Source of the DNA: Endothia cerciana
Lineage: Eukaryota; Ascomycota; Sordariomycetes; Diaporthales; Cryphonectriaceae
Direction: 5' to 3'
Length of the DNA stretch: 64,000 nt
Assembly: GCA_026119935.1 (NCBI GenBank)
Contig: JALRMH010000002.1
Coordinates: 1,426,001-1,490,000 of the forward strand
Shown here: piece after piece, positions 11,758 to 24,197 of the stretch
How the letters are laid out: each line of letters begins with the position of its first letter
Numbering within the stretch: the stretch's first letter is position 1
The notes under the pieces: model-generated
Database searches by the model: none
The model's input: the letters and a program-made list of their open reading frames with translations, nothing else
Told to the model about the DNA's origin: nothing
Made by a program: the position numbers and the translations under genes

Positions 11758-12966
11758 GGTGACGAGTCTCGCTGATCTCGCATTCGTCCGTCCACCTGAG
11801 CTGCTCGCCCCTGAACGATCTGGCCCACATCCCTCTCGCTGGGCCCGTTTGCAAGGCCACTCGCGGGCCTTGTTCATGTTGCTCAGAGTGAGCGGGTGGG
11901 TCCCCATTTGCCGTGCGGGTTCCGCCCTGACATTGGCAGGACAGGGCAGGGCAGGGCATGGCTGTATGTACTATGTATGCTATGCCAGTGGCTGCTGCAC
12001 GCGAGGGCTGGCCTGGCCTGGTCCGACAATCCCACCCCCGTGCCAAACCTTATTATCTGCAGTGCATACCCGAATGTGAAGCAGCATCCTCTCCTCTCCT
12101 CCTTCGCTCCCTCCCACAGCGCTGCTGCAGTTGATACCTTACCCAAAGGCCTCATCGAGTTCGCTTCACGGCCAGGTTTTTGTGCCATCCATTCATTTTC
12201 TCTTCTTCTCTCACCACAAACGCTCTCTCGCTGCTTGTTCAGCCGTCCATTCGTTCGATCACCCTAGCTTCGGTGCAACGTTCACTCGACTCAAGTCAAA
12301 AGTCACGATCCCTTCCACAGTCGATCACCCCGAGCCTCGACCTCTTGTCCGACGTCTTGATTCCTCCTGTGAATCCTCTTTTGGGCCGGCCAGTCTCGCC
12401 CCAGACCAACCTTCGAATCAGTCTCAATCCTAGACGGATCACGAGCTCAGCAGTGCTGCCCTCCTTGCCTGTTCTGCTTTGGGGAGAACACCGTATAACT
12501 GTTGCTCACCTCCTCCTTCGTCCGATCTGTCAACAAGATCTCCAGGTTCACCACACGAGTCCACCAAGGTACGTTCCTAGGTCTGGGCCGCTGCGCCCAC
12601 CACATTACGTCTTCACTATCCCCACCTCTGTCGCCGAGATCTGCCATTGTATCTCGACCACAAAGCACCATCCGCCCGCCTCGCCAATGGGACTCGTCAC
12701 CCTTCGGCTGTCGAGAACAAAAAAAAAACCCCAAAACCCCCCACCCAAAAAAGGTCCCGTCCCGCTTGCGCACGTTGTCGCGGCTCGAAAGGAATGCTCC
12801 CAGAAGTACACCTCTCGAGACTAATTCGGGCCCTTGCGTACAATGACACGCAACTCATGATTCACTCCCCCGCCACAACAAAAGTCCTCTTTGAATATCT
12901 GTACCCTTTAACTCACGTCCCTTCGCTCGTTCCGTGCCACTGCCTCTCTTTGGTGGTTTACCTTTC

Positions 12967-13022
12967 TTCCTTTTTTTTCCTTTTTTTTCCTTTTTTTTTC
13001 TTTTTTTTTTTTTTTTTTTTTT
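12967..13022 (+). repeat. poly-T rich block
   Basis: Mostly T with scattered C, about 180 bp before the CAP start codon. It continues the C/T-rich leader and is typical of fungal promoters and 5' UTRs. Confidence 0.7.
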
Positions 13023-13200
13023 CTCTTTCCTCCTCTCATCCTTGAGACTTCTCTTTCTATTCAACTTTCCTTAACTCACATTTTTTATTTTCCTTGCGTT
13101 CACCACTTGATAATAGACAATAGAACTGACTGTCGATCCAGTCCTCACTCCTTCCTGGTCACCATCGGAAGAAGAAAAAGAAACAGAAAATTCAGCAAAA

Positions 13201-14112
13201 ATGAGGACTTCACTTCTCCTGCTCTCCGGCGCCGCCGCCGTCACCATGGCTAGCCCCCTGAAGGGGCGCGTGGTCGACATTGTGGTTGATGTCGTGACGG
13301 CGACCACCGTCGTGGACGTTCAGTACACCGTCACTGAAGAGGTTGCCGCCGCCCCTACCCCTACGACTACTGAGGTCGCTGTGGCTCCTGTCGTTACCGT
13401 CACTGTAGCCCCCAGCTCGACCGAGGATGCCGCCAAGGCTGCCGTGGTCGCCGAAACCTCCAGCAGCAGCAGCAGCATTGTGGTTGTCGCCGCCACAACC
13501 TCATCCTCCTCTGCTACCACCTCCCCTACCGACTTTGCCGGTATCGCCGTGTACCAGCACAACATCCACCGGGCCAACAGCTCCGCACCCGATCTCGCCT
13601 ACAACGACACCGCGGCTAGTTATGCCGCCACCCTAGCTGCTCGCTGCGTCTTCGAGCACGACGTGTATGTTCTTCCCCGCAAACCTCCCTCGCATATTAA
13701 CCACACTCGATACTGACTCCGCTTTCTTAGGACTATTGGTGTCACCGACGGGCGTGCGTACGGCCAGAACATCGCCTACATCGCAGGCAGTGATCTTGAG
13801 ACGGACATCAACACGTTCCTCGCCTCCAGCATCACCAACTCCTGGTTCGACAACGAGATTGAGCTGTACCCCGGCTACGGTTCCGAGCCCGACATGACCC
13901 TCTTCGACTCGTGGGGCCACTACTCCCAGGTCGTCTGGAAGGACTCCACCACTGTCGGGTGTGCCGTCCAGGCCTGCGAGGCCGGCACTCTGGACAGCGA
14001 CTACCCCGGCTACTTCTCCGTCTGCAACTACTGGCCCGCCGGTAACGTGGAGACCGAATACGCCGACAACGTCCTTGCTCCCCTCGGCCAGGCCAGCATC
14101 GTCATCTCGTAA
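13201..14112 (+). CDS. secreted CAP/SCP (PR-1-like) protein
   Basis: Exons 13201-13664 and 13731-14112 give 281 residues. The N-terminus MRTSLLLLSGAAAVTMASPL is a signal peptide. A linker of about 100 residues rich in Val, Thr, Ser and Ala follows, then a CAP domain with YQHNIHRANSSAPDLAYND, AARCVFEHDV, DGRAYGQNIA, the GHYSQVVWKDSTTVGCAVQAC signature (split here by commas only in family usage) and CNYWPAGN. The fold is the Pry/PR-1 sandwich that binds sterols or fatty acids in yeast Pry proteins. The intron has gtatgt, a ctgac branch and cttag in phase 2, giving HDVTIGVTDG. The start is set by the signal peptide. The long C/T-rich leader suggests strong or regulated transcription. Confidence 0.92.
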
Positions 14113-16054
14113 ACGCGGCACGTCACCCAGCACGAGAGATGAGGCTCTTGCCCTCGCCCTCTCCTCGCGCCTCAACACCTGGGCCGACGATGACGCTCTC
14201 GCTCCAGCCACGGGGTTTTCTCCCCCGGTTCCGTTCCATCGCACTGGCGGCACAGTCAATATTCCCGAACCCTTTCATTGGCACACTGTATCGATCTACA
14301 AAAAGCCACTGGAAACTTCTGCGCACAAATTCAATACTCGTTCCTGTTCATTTCCTGCATCAATCACCTCACGACAACGAATCCTCCTTTAGGGATATGA
14401 TAGCGATGCCGGCATATGACGAAGAGGGAAGGGCCGGGGGGGGAAGGGGAAGGATGGGGAGAGGGGGGGGATCTTCGGGGGGACACGATTTTGCATCCTG
14501 CGTTGCGCCCCTTGACGCCATCGCGCATACACGTATCCCCTTTTCTTTTTCTTGCTTTCGTTGGCGAGCTGCTCCCCTCTCATGGGCGGCTCGCCCCCTG
14601 TTACAAGAGAGCGTTTGTTTCTAGATGAACAAAGAATCAAAGTGTTTCGGTGTACATAATTGCTATTTCCTGATCGGGAACCAATTCATCGCGCGACCGA
14701 CTGAACAGAAAAATTTTGAAAACAAATGATGTGCATGTAACATCCGAGACCGGATCGGATGGTCTCGCACGGCCGGGGTGGTGGCTTGACGAGGTGAAAC
14801 ACGTTTCTGATCCACGCCGGGTTCTGGTATGGAAAATGACGAATCGGCGCCGGCACACCCCGTCACTCAGGTTGGGGGAAGGGGGATCGACCGCCCAGCC
14901 CGCCCCGGGCACGTGCGCAGACAACGGGCGGGCCTACTTACATGTAAGGCCTTGTGCCGTTTCCTCTCTTTTCCTTTTGTGTCAAAAGAAGAAGGGGGGG
15001 GCGGGGGGGGCGGCTATTCCTGAGATCCGGGCGGGGCGTTAGAGGGAAAACGTTGTTTGGTGCGGTTTAGCGTTATCCTTTTCTCTTTAAAGGCCCCCTT
15101 GCCTCGTTTAATCTTTTCAATTTTTATTCTTCTTCAGTGCATCTTTCTTCTTTTTTTTCCCCTTTCTTCCTCCCTCTTTTGCCAAGGCCGCACAGGCAGG
15201 GAGGGGACGGCTCGGCACGGTCGATCGGTTGGTCCACTGGGCGAGGCTGAGGGGATCGGTCCTTCAGCCGGCCGCCCGTAGCGTGATAGCCTTGCATCGG
15301 ATCACGAATTAATCCGGTGCCGGCGGTGCAGGGGTTGGCGTGAGGCTGACGCTAGATATAGAGACCGCTCAGCCGGACGAGGCTGTGAAGGAGGGGGGGG
15401 GAGGCTCTGTTATAAAACACATTCGGAAAACTTGCGTGTATCCCCAATCCCCTCGATTCCGGCAAAGATATCAAGAACGAAAGAAAGGAAAGAAAAAGAA
15501 AAAAAAGAGAAGGAAAAAGGCCGAATGGAGAAGAAGGGAAGAAAAAGTGAAGGAAAAAAAAAAAAAGAGAGAAATAATTTTGAAAGAGTTGGGCGGGCTT
15601 TCAGAGTTCTCTTCGGGATGAGACCTCGTCGTTGTTAGAACCTAGGCGTGATAGGCATGCAGAAGAAACGGAGATATTGAGAGCACCATGGGCAACGAGA
15701 GAAGGCAACATATGACATGTGAGTGCCTGGGAGCTTCTGGCTTCAGTGGCGGGTACAAGAGAGTAGCGAAGGCTGAGCGTGCGGGCAGACGACGACTAGA
15801 GTTCTAGCCTCTCGAGCTGCCGAAGATAGGCATTGACAAGCTCCTCGGGACTGTCCTGTCCCCGTGAGTGCCAGAATAATATAAATAGTCTCGATATCCC
15901 GTCGTCTGCAGCCCCAGCCTCTCTTCCTCCACCAGCTAACCAGCACAGTTCCGAGATTGAGCGGGAATCAGAGAGATGCTCAGGACCTTTTTTGGCTTTT
16001 TTTTTGTTGTGGCTTTTTGAGTCTACATCTCATACCCAAGTACCAGTACCCGAG
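14113..16054. other. intergenic region
   Basis: Contains the CAP gene 3' UTR, G-runs near 14435-14480 and 14995-15012, T-rich DNA at 15060-15180, and an A/G-rich block at about 15475-15575. No ORF here resembles a known protein. Confidence 0.5.
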
Positions 16055-16612
16055 ATGAGGTTCTCGTTCGGACTCTGCTTCCTCGCCGCAGGGGGCCATC
16101 GCCGCCCCTGCCCCCTTTCACTCCGTCCAGCCGGGACACAGCGCGACGCTGCCGGTGGAATCCCCCACCTCGGCCGCCGCCGTGACTCTCATCCCCGGAG
16201 TCATGCCGCCGCCTTGGTGGCCCATCGAGTGCCCCTGGCCCACCCCGGGTCTTCACCCGCGGGACGTCCCCGCCTCGTGCCGGTTCGCCACGCCGGCGGC
16301 CGAGGTCTCGATCCAGGCCTCCTCATCCTGGCTTCACGGGCGGCAAGGTCGGGGAGCCGGTGCCCACCCCTCCGATCCCGTCACCGACCTCTATCAGCGA
16401 CCGGATCGGGATCCCTGGAGGGCCTGAGCTGCCCTCTCCCCTGCCCGCCGACCAGGGGCCCACGGAGGATCTCAGCCCCACCGTCGCCACCGCGGGGGTA
16501 CCGGCGGGCTCGACTAGCCGGATGACCACGACCCCGTCTCCGACCTCGCCTCCTGATGGCGAGTCGCACCCGGGCCTCAGCGAGTCGGAGTGGAGGATCA
16601 CACACCTCTGAC
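16055..16612 (+). pseudogene. possible small secreted protein locus broken by frame changes
   Basis: ATG at 16055 opens with MRFSFGLCFLAAG, which looks like a signal peptide. Directly after a GGGGG run (16091-16095) the natural continuation AIAAPAPFHS lies in the next frame and runs to a TGA near 16430. A Pro/Ser/Thr-rich segment containing GEPVPTPPIPSPTSISDRIG and ending SESEWRITHL then occupies the third frame to 16612. No GT-AG intron that I can see reconciles the three frames. The original frame also stays open to 16525, so one simple ORF in GC-rich DNA is an alternative. There is no family match; the call is weak. Confidence 0.3.
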
Positions 16613-18015
16613 CGGCGCACCCGGAGGACGGGGACGGGACAGGGGGAAACATGTGGGTTTGAAACAGGATTGGGTAATCTTCGATTGGACTCGGCGCTGT
16701 TTGCTGGGGCGAAGCAGGAAAGCTTGGAGGGAGAAAACGTAGGGCACAATTTACCATCTGGTGGGGGATAGACAGGCTCGCTGATCACCTGGCAGTTCAT
16801 GCCCGAGTAGTGATTTAGTCGTCAATAATGTTGCAACATCAGAAAAGAGTAGTCCCAAGTACAAGTAAAAAACTTTTGCTCACCTTTGAAATGTGGACCT
16901 CCCAAGGAGATCCCACATCAGATCAGAGTAGGCATTTGGCGTGGTCTCCTACAGAGTTGACTTCATAGCACGTTCCCGATAGTGATGTATCCCAATTCGT
17001 GTCCAGGGCGAGTGCTGAAGCCCTGGCTGTTTCGGTCAGAATCAGGGCTTGGCCGTGGCTGCCATCCGGGCTTGCATCATCTACGCATTCATCCGCTCGA
17101 GGGGGTCGGCCTATTTCGGAGTAAAGGGAGGCAGGCAGGTGAGTCAGTCATTCTGTACTGCTTTGGTTGGTCGTCCCGAAATGGATGTTTTGCTGCTGGG
17201 CGAGTTTTGATGCACCGAGCCCTGCGGTCCTTGCGCTTGATGCCTTCTCATCCATCGGTCACGAACCTTCCTAACGCGAGTATCTCGTCCAGTCGACAAA
17301 TCGGGGGATGACTGTAGCTATCCTTTCTGTTCTTCTTTCGGCCTGTGCTGGAATGAGTTGCAGCGAGGGATTGAGAGCTTTGGGCCACAAGGCCAATAAA
17401 CGAATTCTTCCATTCTAGATCATGACGTGAATGGCACCCTGCCTGCCTGATGGCTCTGGGTTGGGGTATAGATAGCTATAGCTTATTCATGATCCCGAGA
17501 TTATATAATCGAATTGAGAGATGATTTGCGGATGACTGCCACGCGGAGAAGAGGTAGAAAGCAATGAAGTAAAAGTCCTGTCGTCCCCGAATTTCCATCG
17601 TCAAGAGATCCCCGGTCACCTTTTCCATTTTCCGACCAACCACACCACCCCGGGCCATTTCCCCTGTCCCATATTGAGCCTTGCGGACTACTCCCACTGC
17701 AGAACACTCACTCTTCTTTCCAGGGGAGCAGCAAGATTCGGGAGATATCTAAACCAGAATTGAACTCCGCAACGCCAACTTTTGGTCTTGTGGTATGGAT
17801 GAAGAGAAGATCAGATGTCGCCTGGACATCACATGTGTCGGGAAAGTCGTAGAATGGTGGGTCTCGCCACGCCCTGCTGAGATGCGGAGTGGTGAATCCA
17901 GCGGAGGCAGACTTCGGTTGCCGCGAGTCTAAGAGGCCACGTCTGGGACTTCCAGGTGCTCTTTCGGCGAATATGGCATGGACACCGATCCATCGGTACG
18001 GAAGCTGTATGCGGC
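16613..18015. other. intergenic region 3' of the ceramide synthase gene
   Basis: No supported gene. ORFs of 60-110 codons occur on both strands without recognisable motifs. The 3' UTR of the minus-strand ceramide synthase gene should occupy the right end. Confidence 0.5.
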
Positions 18016-19849
18016 TCAGTCGACCTGCTTCTCGCAGCCGATGCGCCCCAACAACTCCTTGCGATCGCTGTGCCCTGGCAGACTGACTCCAGTTGCTGTG
18101 GTAGTCGATCTCTTGACACCAGTCCTGCGCTCCCAGCTCTTCAGATCAAGCTCCTCGACACCCACCTCTTCCTCAAATGGCTGGGCCTCCTCATACACAA
18201 ACTCGTCCTCTTCTTCGTCCTCGCCCTCATCATCGCTCCGGACGTCGTCCGCTCCAGCACCCCTAATGACACGGATGGCAACCTTGACGATCATTGCGAA
18301 CCAGACGATGCAGATTACCTGCAGCGTAAGTAAGAGTGCGAGGAAGCTGTTTGTGACCACAGGCTGCCAGCACACGAGCCCATCAGACTTGAGGAACGGC
18401 TCGAAGTAGGGGCCATATCCCGGAGGCTGCTCGAAGGGCCCCTCGAGGTTGTTCTGAGACCCTCGGAAACATCCGCGGGTGAGAATTTCGGACGGGTGCT
18501 TGTAAATGGACCAGCAGATGATGTTGAAGAGCACGTGGCGATTCACAAACCATGACAGCATGAAAAGTCCGAAGCCGACGTCGCATGCATTGGTAAAGCC
18601 GGCATATTTCAGGCATTTTGAGCCCTGCCCGACAAGGTTAGCCTCTGCAGTACCGTGGAGCCGACGTGACCGGAGGAACATACCGAAAGGAGGATGTCAC
18701 CAAGGTCGAACAGTATAAAGACGGCATTACCGATGTAGTTGAAGTGGTACCGGTACGACGCGTGAATCAGGACAATAGTAATGAAGTGATGGCTCAACAT
18801 CTGCCAGTGGTCCTTGCGTCGCTCCTCGATATTGATCACAAACACCTGCTGAAACCAGAAACCCAGCTGCGTGAGGACGTAGAACTTGAACAGACCGCCA
18901 AGCTCGCGGTTCGGCCAGGTAGCCCACAGATTTCTCAGGTTCAGCCATGCTGGGGAGGTGTAGTGGAGGTACTGGGAGAAAGGCCCAAGTTAGCAGCCAG
19001 TTCGCTACGACGATAGGCCCCGAGACAACAGCAGAACCTAGTCATGTACTCACGACGCCCAGCGACCAGAAAACGACGCAATATATCACCAGCCAGGCCT
19101 GTTCACTAAATCGAGTCACCTCCTTCTTCTTGCGGAGGCCCAGATAATTGGCGAAGGGGGCCAGGAAGTACTCCATGGTGGCGGCGCGCAGGCCGGTGAA
19201 GAGTACCACAACCAGGAACACATAGTAAGAGTCGTCGAAGCCGAGGCCGTACTTCTGCGTCTGGTCGTTGTAGTACTGCAGGGTAAAGAATTTGGATGTG
19301 TAGGCCTGGGATCGAGGGAGAAGGTAGTGGGCGCAGAACAGGAGGGCCAGGAGGTTGAGGGAGAAACCTACAAGAGCGGGTTAGCCTGTGGTCTTGAAAG
19401 CTCTTGATCGGACGGTGCCCGGCTGAGAATGGCCGATTAATGTGTGGCCCCGACATGTGGCTATACGGCGCGATGCAGGTGTCTCCTGGGTGTGGTGGGG
19501 GGTCGGGAAAGACAAGACATGCTGAGGAGCTTTTGTCGGAGTGGCCTTCTGCTGGGATCGAATCATGACATGGGCTGAGGGCTTTGTATGGCATACCAAT
19601 CTGATTCTCGACAAACCAGCGGGCCAATTGCTTAGAAGGGCTATCTCCTTTCCTCTTGACGCGCCTGACGAGGACAGTACTGTTGCAGGTCTGCATGTAG
19701 AGGGGCCCATTCATGGACTCCTTCTTGTGGGAGTACGTGTGCCTGGTAGAGGACGAAGATGGCCGTTTCGACTCGGCACTGGACCTGCTGGAGCCTGGAG
19801 CCCCCGGGTGATCCTGTTGGGGGGCGCCTGTGACGGTCGAGGAGGACAT
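18016..19849 (-). CDS. LAG1: sphingosine N-acyltransferase (ceramide synthase), Lag1/Lac1 family
   Basis: Exons (minus) are 19849-19597, 19367-19054, 18971-18684 and 18624-18016, giving 487 residues. The enzyme acylates sphinganine with acyl-CoA in the ER. The TLC domain is clear: LLALLFCAHYLLP, a run of hydrophobic helices, and the Lag1 motif ERRKDHWQMLSHHFITIVLI with the catalytic His pair, followed by SYRYHFNYIGNAVFILFDLGD. Further helices follow (FGLFMLSWFVNRHVLFNI, SFLALLLTLQVICIVWF). The C-terminus is acidic (DDEGEDEEEDEF). Splices join as NQIG-FSLNL, SLGV-YLHYT and ILLS-GSKCLKY, with ctaac branch points in all three introns. An in-frame ATG 10 codons upstream (19879) is an alternative start. 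Confidence 0.93.
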
Positions 19850-22465
19850 GATGGCGTATTCGGGCTCAGGCCCGGTCAATTAGAGCGAGAAAAGGGGGAT
19901 CGAGGTGGCAGAGGAGGCAGCGCTAAGCTGCGACCAGGAGGGGCCGAGAGAGGACGATGAGCCGAGTGTCGGGTCAAGCTTGCAGATGTGTGCGGTCGGA
20001 TCGAGGTGAGGGGAACAAGATTCAAGGCCTGACAGGGCGGCGATGAATTTGGTGGTCGCCCGAAGTACTTCGAGGAGAGGCTATCGCAAACGAGTGCTCG
20101 AATCTTCGTGCCCGGTCTCGAGGTCCACAGGAAGTAAAGGACGCTCGGTCAAGGTTGGTTGTAGGAGCCAATTCGTTGCTCGAGTCGGGAAAGAGAGAGC
20201 TCTGACGACAAATTGGGAGGTTGGACCTTGTCTGGTTGACGCGCACAGCTCTGGAGGAGCAAATCGGCAGATACTGGGCAATCAGATGAGGAGCAGTGGC
20301 CACCTGTGTCTACAACCTTGAAACTGCAGAAGCGAAGCTGCAAGTCGGTGGAGGACCCTAGAAGTTTTTCTTGGTTACAGGTTCGCCCGGTGCGGTTCAA
20401 CTGGTTCAGCAGTCGGAACCCCTGATCTGGCCTAGGTCCGTGTCGCCTGAGGCGGCTCTAGATTGGCCCACAGGGCTCCCTGGGGGGGGGCCACTGGGGG
20501 GGCACGGGGGGTCCTGAGAGGCGTGCACTGGCGTGGGAGGGGTCCGCGGGACGGGAGCTTGGAGCAGGCGGTGAGTTAGCAGATCAGGGGGTGGCAGCAC
20601 TTGGGTGCCAGTGGAGGGCACTAGAGTCGCAAGCCCCAGGCCAAGAGCTCTTTTGGGATTTCCAATTTGGGCCAGGTTCAAGGCGGGCAGGCGGGGAAAT
20701 GATGGCGGGATATGCAGCTGCAAGTAATAACTGTGTTGAAATGTTGAGAAAATCCCCGCAAATACTGCATCCCTCCTCCTGAGATCTGAGATGCCCAGCC
20801 AGAAGGATTCCGCGGGCATAATTCACTCGACTCGGCGGGCAACTGAAACACCATGTCTTGAGGGTGCCCTCGGTGTCTTTACCTCCCGCCCCTCCCTCGA
20901 GAACCTGGAACTGTGCTGATCCGTATGGCAAAGCCATCGAGACTAGTGGCCGTTATCGACGATCTAAATATATAACCATTCATACGAACCATGGTACTTA
21001 CTGTTCTGTTGCGGTACGGCAGGTGGCAACATGGCGCTCGAGTCGAGACATCTTGACCCCTCGATTTGTTCATGAGAAGCCTCCTCAGTAGTTCAGCATA
21101 TGGATTCCTGCCCACCTGTGAATTGCACAGACATGATTGGCGCGGTAAGGAAGCAATCGTATGGCCTGCACATTACATATACCTGTCGTCAAACCTGTGT
21201 GGCGGCAGCCAATTACCTGTGATCTCGATTCGGCAGTACAACTCCTCCTCTTTACCTTCGAGGAAACCTCCCAGATGTCCGGCGTCGCTCGTGTCTTGTT
21301 TCAACAATGCTTTCAGGGACGGCTATCTACAAGGTAGCCTGTCATGGAGCCACGGGACCGTGGTCCAAGGTTGAGTGAGGCACAACTCCTCTCCTCCCGG
21401 CTTGCAAGAACACCTCCTGACAAGCCATGCTCGATGACTGCTTTGCCCTGGGGATGTCATAGCGTCGCTGTGCTTCGCAGTTCGCCGTGTTGTCAACATG
21501 GCCTGGCCATGCGTGGTAAGCAGACAGACCCGCCAGCACATCGCGTGTGAGCAGCCGAGAGCCAATGCAGGTGCCTTCCTACGATCCTGAGGACTGAAGC
21601 ACGCCTGCATATATCATGCGTCTTGTCTCGTGCTGCCTCATCGGCGGCCTGTTTGGCCCCTCGACTTCAGCTTCGCCTGTATCGACCTCCATCCTTAGCC
21701 TCCCGCTGGAAAACGAGGAATCTTCTCACGGGTATACAAGACCTGCAAGAGCATCCCTCCGCTTTCCCAACCCGGGCGCGGCGCGCGAGCGCGGGAGATG
21801 GCAGTTCCTTTACACGGTTTCGCACACCTTTGAGCCCCACTCCAGCCATTATAGTAGCTGTGGTTTCTACATGTTCCTTCTGAATGTCCTCCGCTCGAAA
21901 AATGTCGGCGACATGGTGCGCTACGGACTCGATCTCGAGGAGCGGCTGGGGCGGCTGGCGCTGCCGGTGGTCATGACCACGGAGCTGTACTTCGACCAGG
22001 ACACCCTGAGGAAGCCGGAGAATAAGGGCAATAAGTGGGCGGGGGAACTTTCAAGAAGATGTTTGGCGTGAGCGAGGTTAACAGTACCATCTCGAGAAGG
22101 AGGGATCAGGGGGCGAACGAGAGGCAGTTCGATGAGTGTCTGCCGGCTGGGTCGTTGGTATCCCCCTGAGAGAAGGTATGTCAAAGGCGCCTTCGCTTTG
22201 GATGGTCGTTACGGTATCCGACAGATGATGATACATATCTTGCTGACAAGCTCATGCGTGTAGGTCTCATTGGCAGTTCTTGGCAAGGAGGATACCTGTG
22301 CTTCCCTCTTGCTTCGTCACCAAGTGCGTCGCCCTCCCACATCACGCATATGCATCGACAATGAAACTGACGGGGTAGCGTATCTGTTAATTAGGAGTTC
22401 CTGAGGCCCAGCAGCATCTCCCTTCACCTATACGGGTCGATGCGCTATCCCCGGACCAGCTCTCA
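19850..22465. other. intergenic region between ceramide synthase and HET remnant
   Basis: The left part should contain the ceramide synthase promoter. An ORF of 151 codons at 21616-22071 (+) includes SKNVGDMVRYGLDLEERLGR and LPVVMTTELYFDQDTLRKPE, which looks codon-like. It ends at a TGA, while a plausible continuation (FKKMFGVSEVNSTISRRR) lies in another frame. I do not recognise it. It may be a separate remnant or part of the decayed gene to its right. Confidence 0.35.
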
Positions 22466-24197
22466 TTGATGAAGACCAGCCTCTCCAAATGCGAGGCTAG
22501 ATGTACCCACCAGGTCCCTGGCTCAGGCTCCAACTATCTTCCTACTCACCTGGTCGACGTACGTGGTCTCAAATCTCGCGTCATCGTCACTGATACCATA
22601 TCCTCGGAGTCATTACAGGACCTGCGCTACCTGACCCTCAGTACTGCTGGGGCTACGGCGCCCAGCTCCTGCTAACTGAAGCCAGCTCAGCCAGGCTCGA
22701 ATCTGGTTTCGACATCGACAAAGACGCAAGCGCCACGCAGCGGGATGCTATTAAGCTCGCGCACGCTCTCAACATTCCATTTGTGTGGATCGACACGTTG
22801 TGCATCCTGCAAGGGAATCTTGATGACTGGACGCACAAGAGTTCCGAAATGCACAAGATCTACGGGCACTCGCATGTAACGGTGTGTCCTCACGAGCTCG
22901 TCCTGCGATGAAGGTTCCCTGGCTGGGATGGACCAGCCGGAGGTCGCGGTGTTATGTGCTGAATGTGACGATGGCTCAGTACGGTCGGCAGAGGATGAGG
23001 GCCGGAGAGATGGTGAGGAAGGAAATGGGGGTAAGGAGGAGGAGGAAGAGGAGGACAACGGAGACGTTTGCCACTGCTACGTCCTCAACGGCTGGATGTG
23101 CAACCCCCTCGACACCTCTGGACAGAACCTCGCGCAACAGAGCTGTGAGACATCTTCCTGGGGCGGCCGGGCGTGGACATTCCAGGAGCAGGCGCTCTCG
23201 AGCAGACAAATCTACTTCAAGCATGTGGGTCTGCAGTTCACCTGCGCTGGCATGGTGCTGTGCGAGTTCGAGGGACCCAGCTCCGTCAAGCCGGCCACCG
23301 AGGGGAAGCCCGCCCCGGACTCCGAGGAATCTCTCCGCGCCGCGTATAAGGCCTGGTACAAGGACGTCCTCCCCGCCTTCTCCCGACGCGCCATCACCTC
23401 GCCCTCCGACTGGCTGCCTGCGCTGTCCGGCCTCGTGCAGCGTGTCCTGTCGACCCTCCACCCGGTCGAGGAGTACGTTGCGGGTCTGGAAGGGCGACCT
23501 GCTGCACGGGCTCTTCCGGGACTTGCTGCGGCCCCCGAGGAGGCCTCTGCACAAACCTCTGGGCACCCTGGAGGAGAACCGGAGCTCCTCATCTGCCCCC
23601 GGGTATATTGCGCCATCGTGGAGCTGGATCGGGCGCGGGCACATCTACGGCTCGTGGGGGTGTATGGATCGGTGGCGTGCCCGGCCCGGGAGGCGGACCA
23701 GCTTACAGCGGCGACAAGCGGGTCTTCAGGACGGCGTACCGCGATCTGGATGTTGCGGTCCAGCACCGGGGCAATGATGGTATAGCCAGCTGAACAGCGC
23801 GTTATTGGAGCTGACGACGACGCTCTACCCTCTGTCCCTGCGCGAACACCCTTCGCGCCGGCGGGATACGGGCCGCCGATGCCTAGCTTACAGTACCAAC
23901 TCGTATGTGAGGCCTACTCACAGATTCAACCCGGATGAGGAGACGGCTTGCATGATCCAGTTTGGCTGGGCTGTGCAGATGCTTGAGGAGGACCTGTCAT
24001 CGCTGGTGCTTGTGCTGGTCGGAATTCAAGGCAGCGCTCCTATAGAGAAAGAGCTGGTCGTCGGCGACCAGGTTTTTGGGCTGGTGGCTTACCCATTGAC
24101 GAATGCTGTGGGCAAGTACGTTAGAGTTGGCATGTTTGGGAGCGTACCCCTTGAGTTATTTCAGGGCTGTGGTGTAACGAAAGTCGAGATTGTATAG
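22466..24197 (+). pseudogene. HET-domain (heterokaryon incompatibility) gene, multiply frameshifted
   Basis: The HET order is present but split over frames. First comes YLPTHLVDV...LQDLRYLTLS; the expected YCWG follows only after a 1-nt shift at about 22645 (AGTACTGC where AGTTACTGC would keep frame). In the new frame run QRDAIKLAHALNIPFVWIDT, LCILQGNLDDWTHKSSEMHK and IYGHSHVTVC. A second shift at about 22890 leads to SSSCDEGSL...WGGRAWTFQEQALSSRQIYF. A third near 23490 leads to WKGDLLHGLFRDLL and YIAPSWSWIG. The end reads VFGLVAYPLTNAVGKYVRVG and stops at 24197. Intact HET proteins mediate cell death on non-self fusion; this copy should be non-functional. Start ATG 22466 is a guess. Confidence 0.8.

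Larger units (their letters stand above)
5209..13200. other. 8-kb region without a supportable protein gene
   Basis: Both strands carry only short overlapping ORFs with no recognisable motif and no codon continuity across plausible introns. The stretch holds many simple repeats (listed separately), G- and C-homopolymers and a perfect palindrome at 11729-11757. From about 12050 to 13200 the plus strand is strongly C/T-rich and ends in a poly-T block, as expected for a long 5' leader or promoter of the CAP gene at 13201. I saw no tRNA or rRNA. A non-coding RNA gene or a gene with tiny exons cannot be excluded. Confidence 0.5.
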
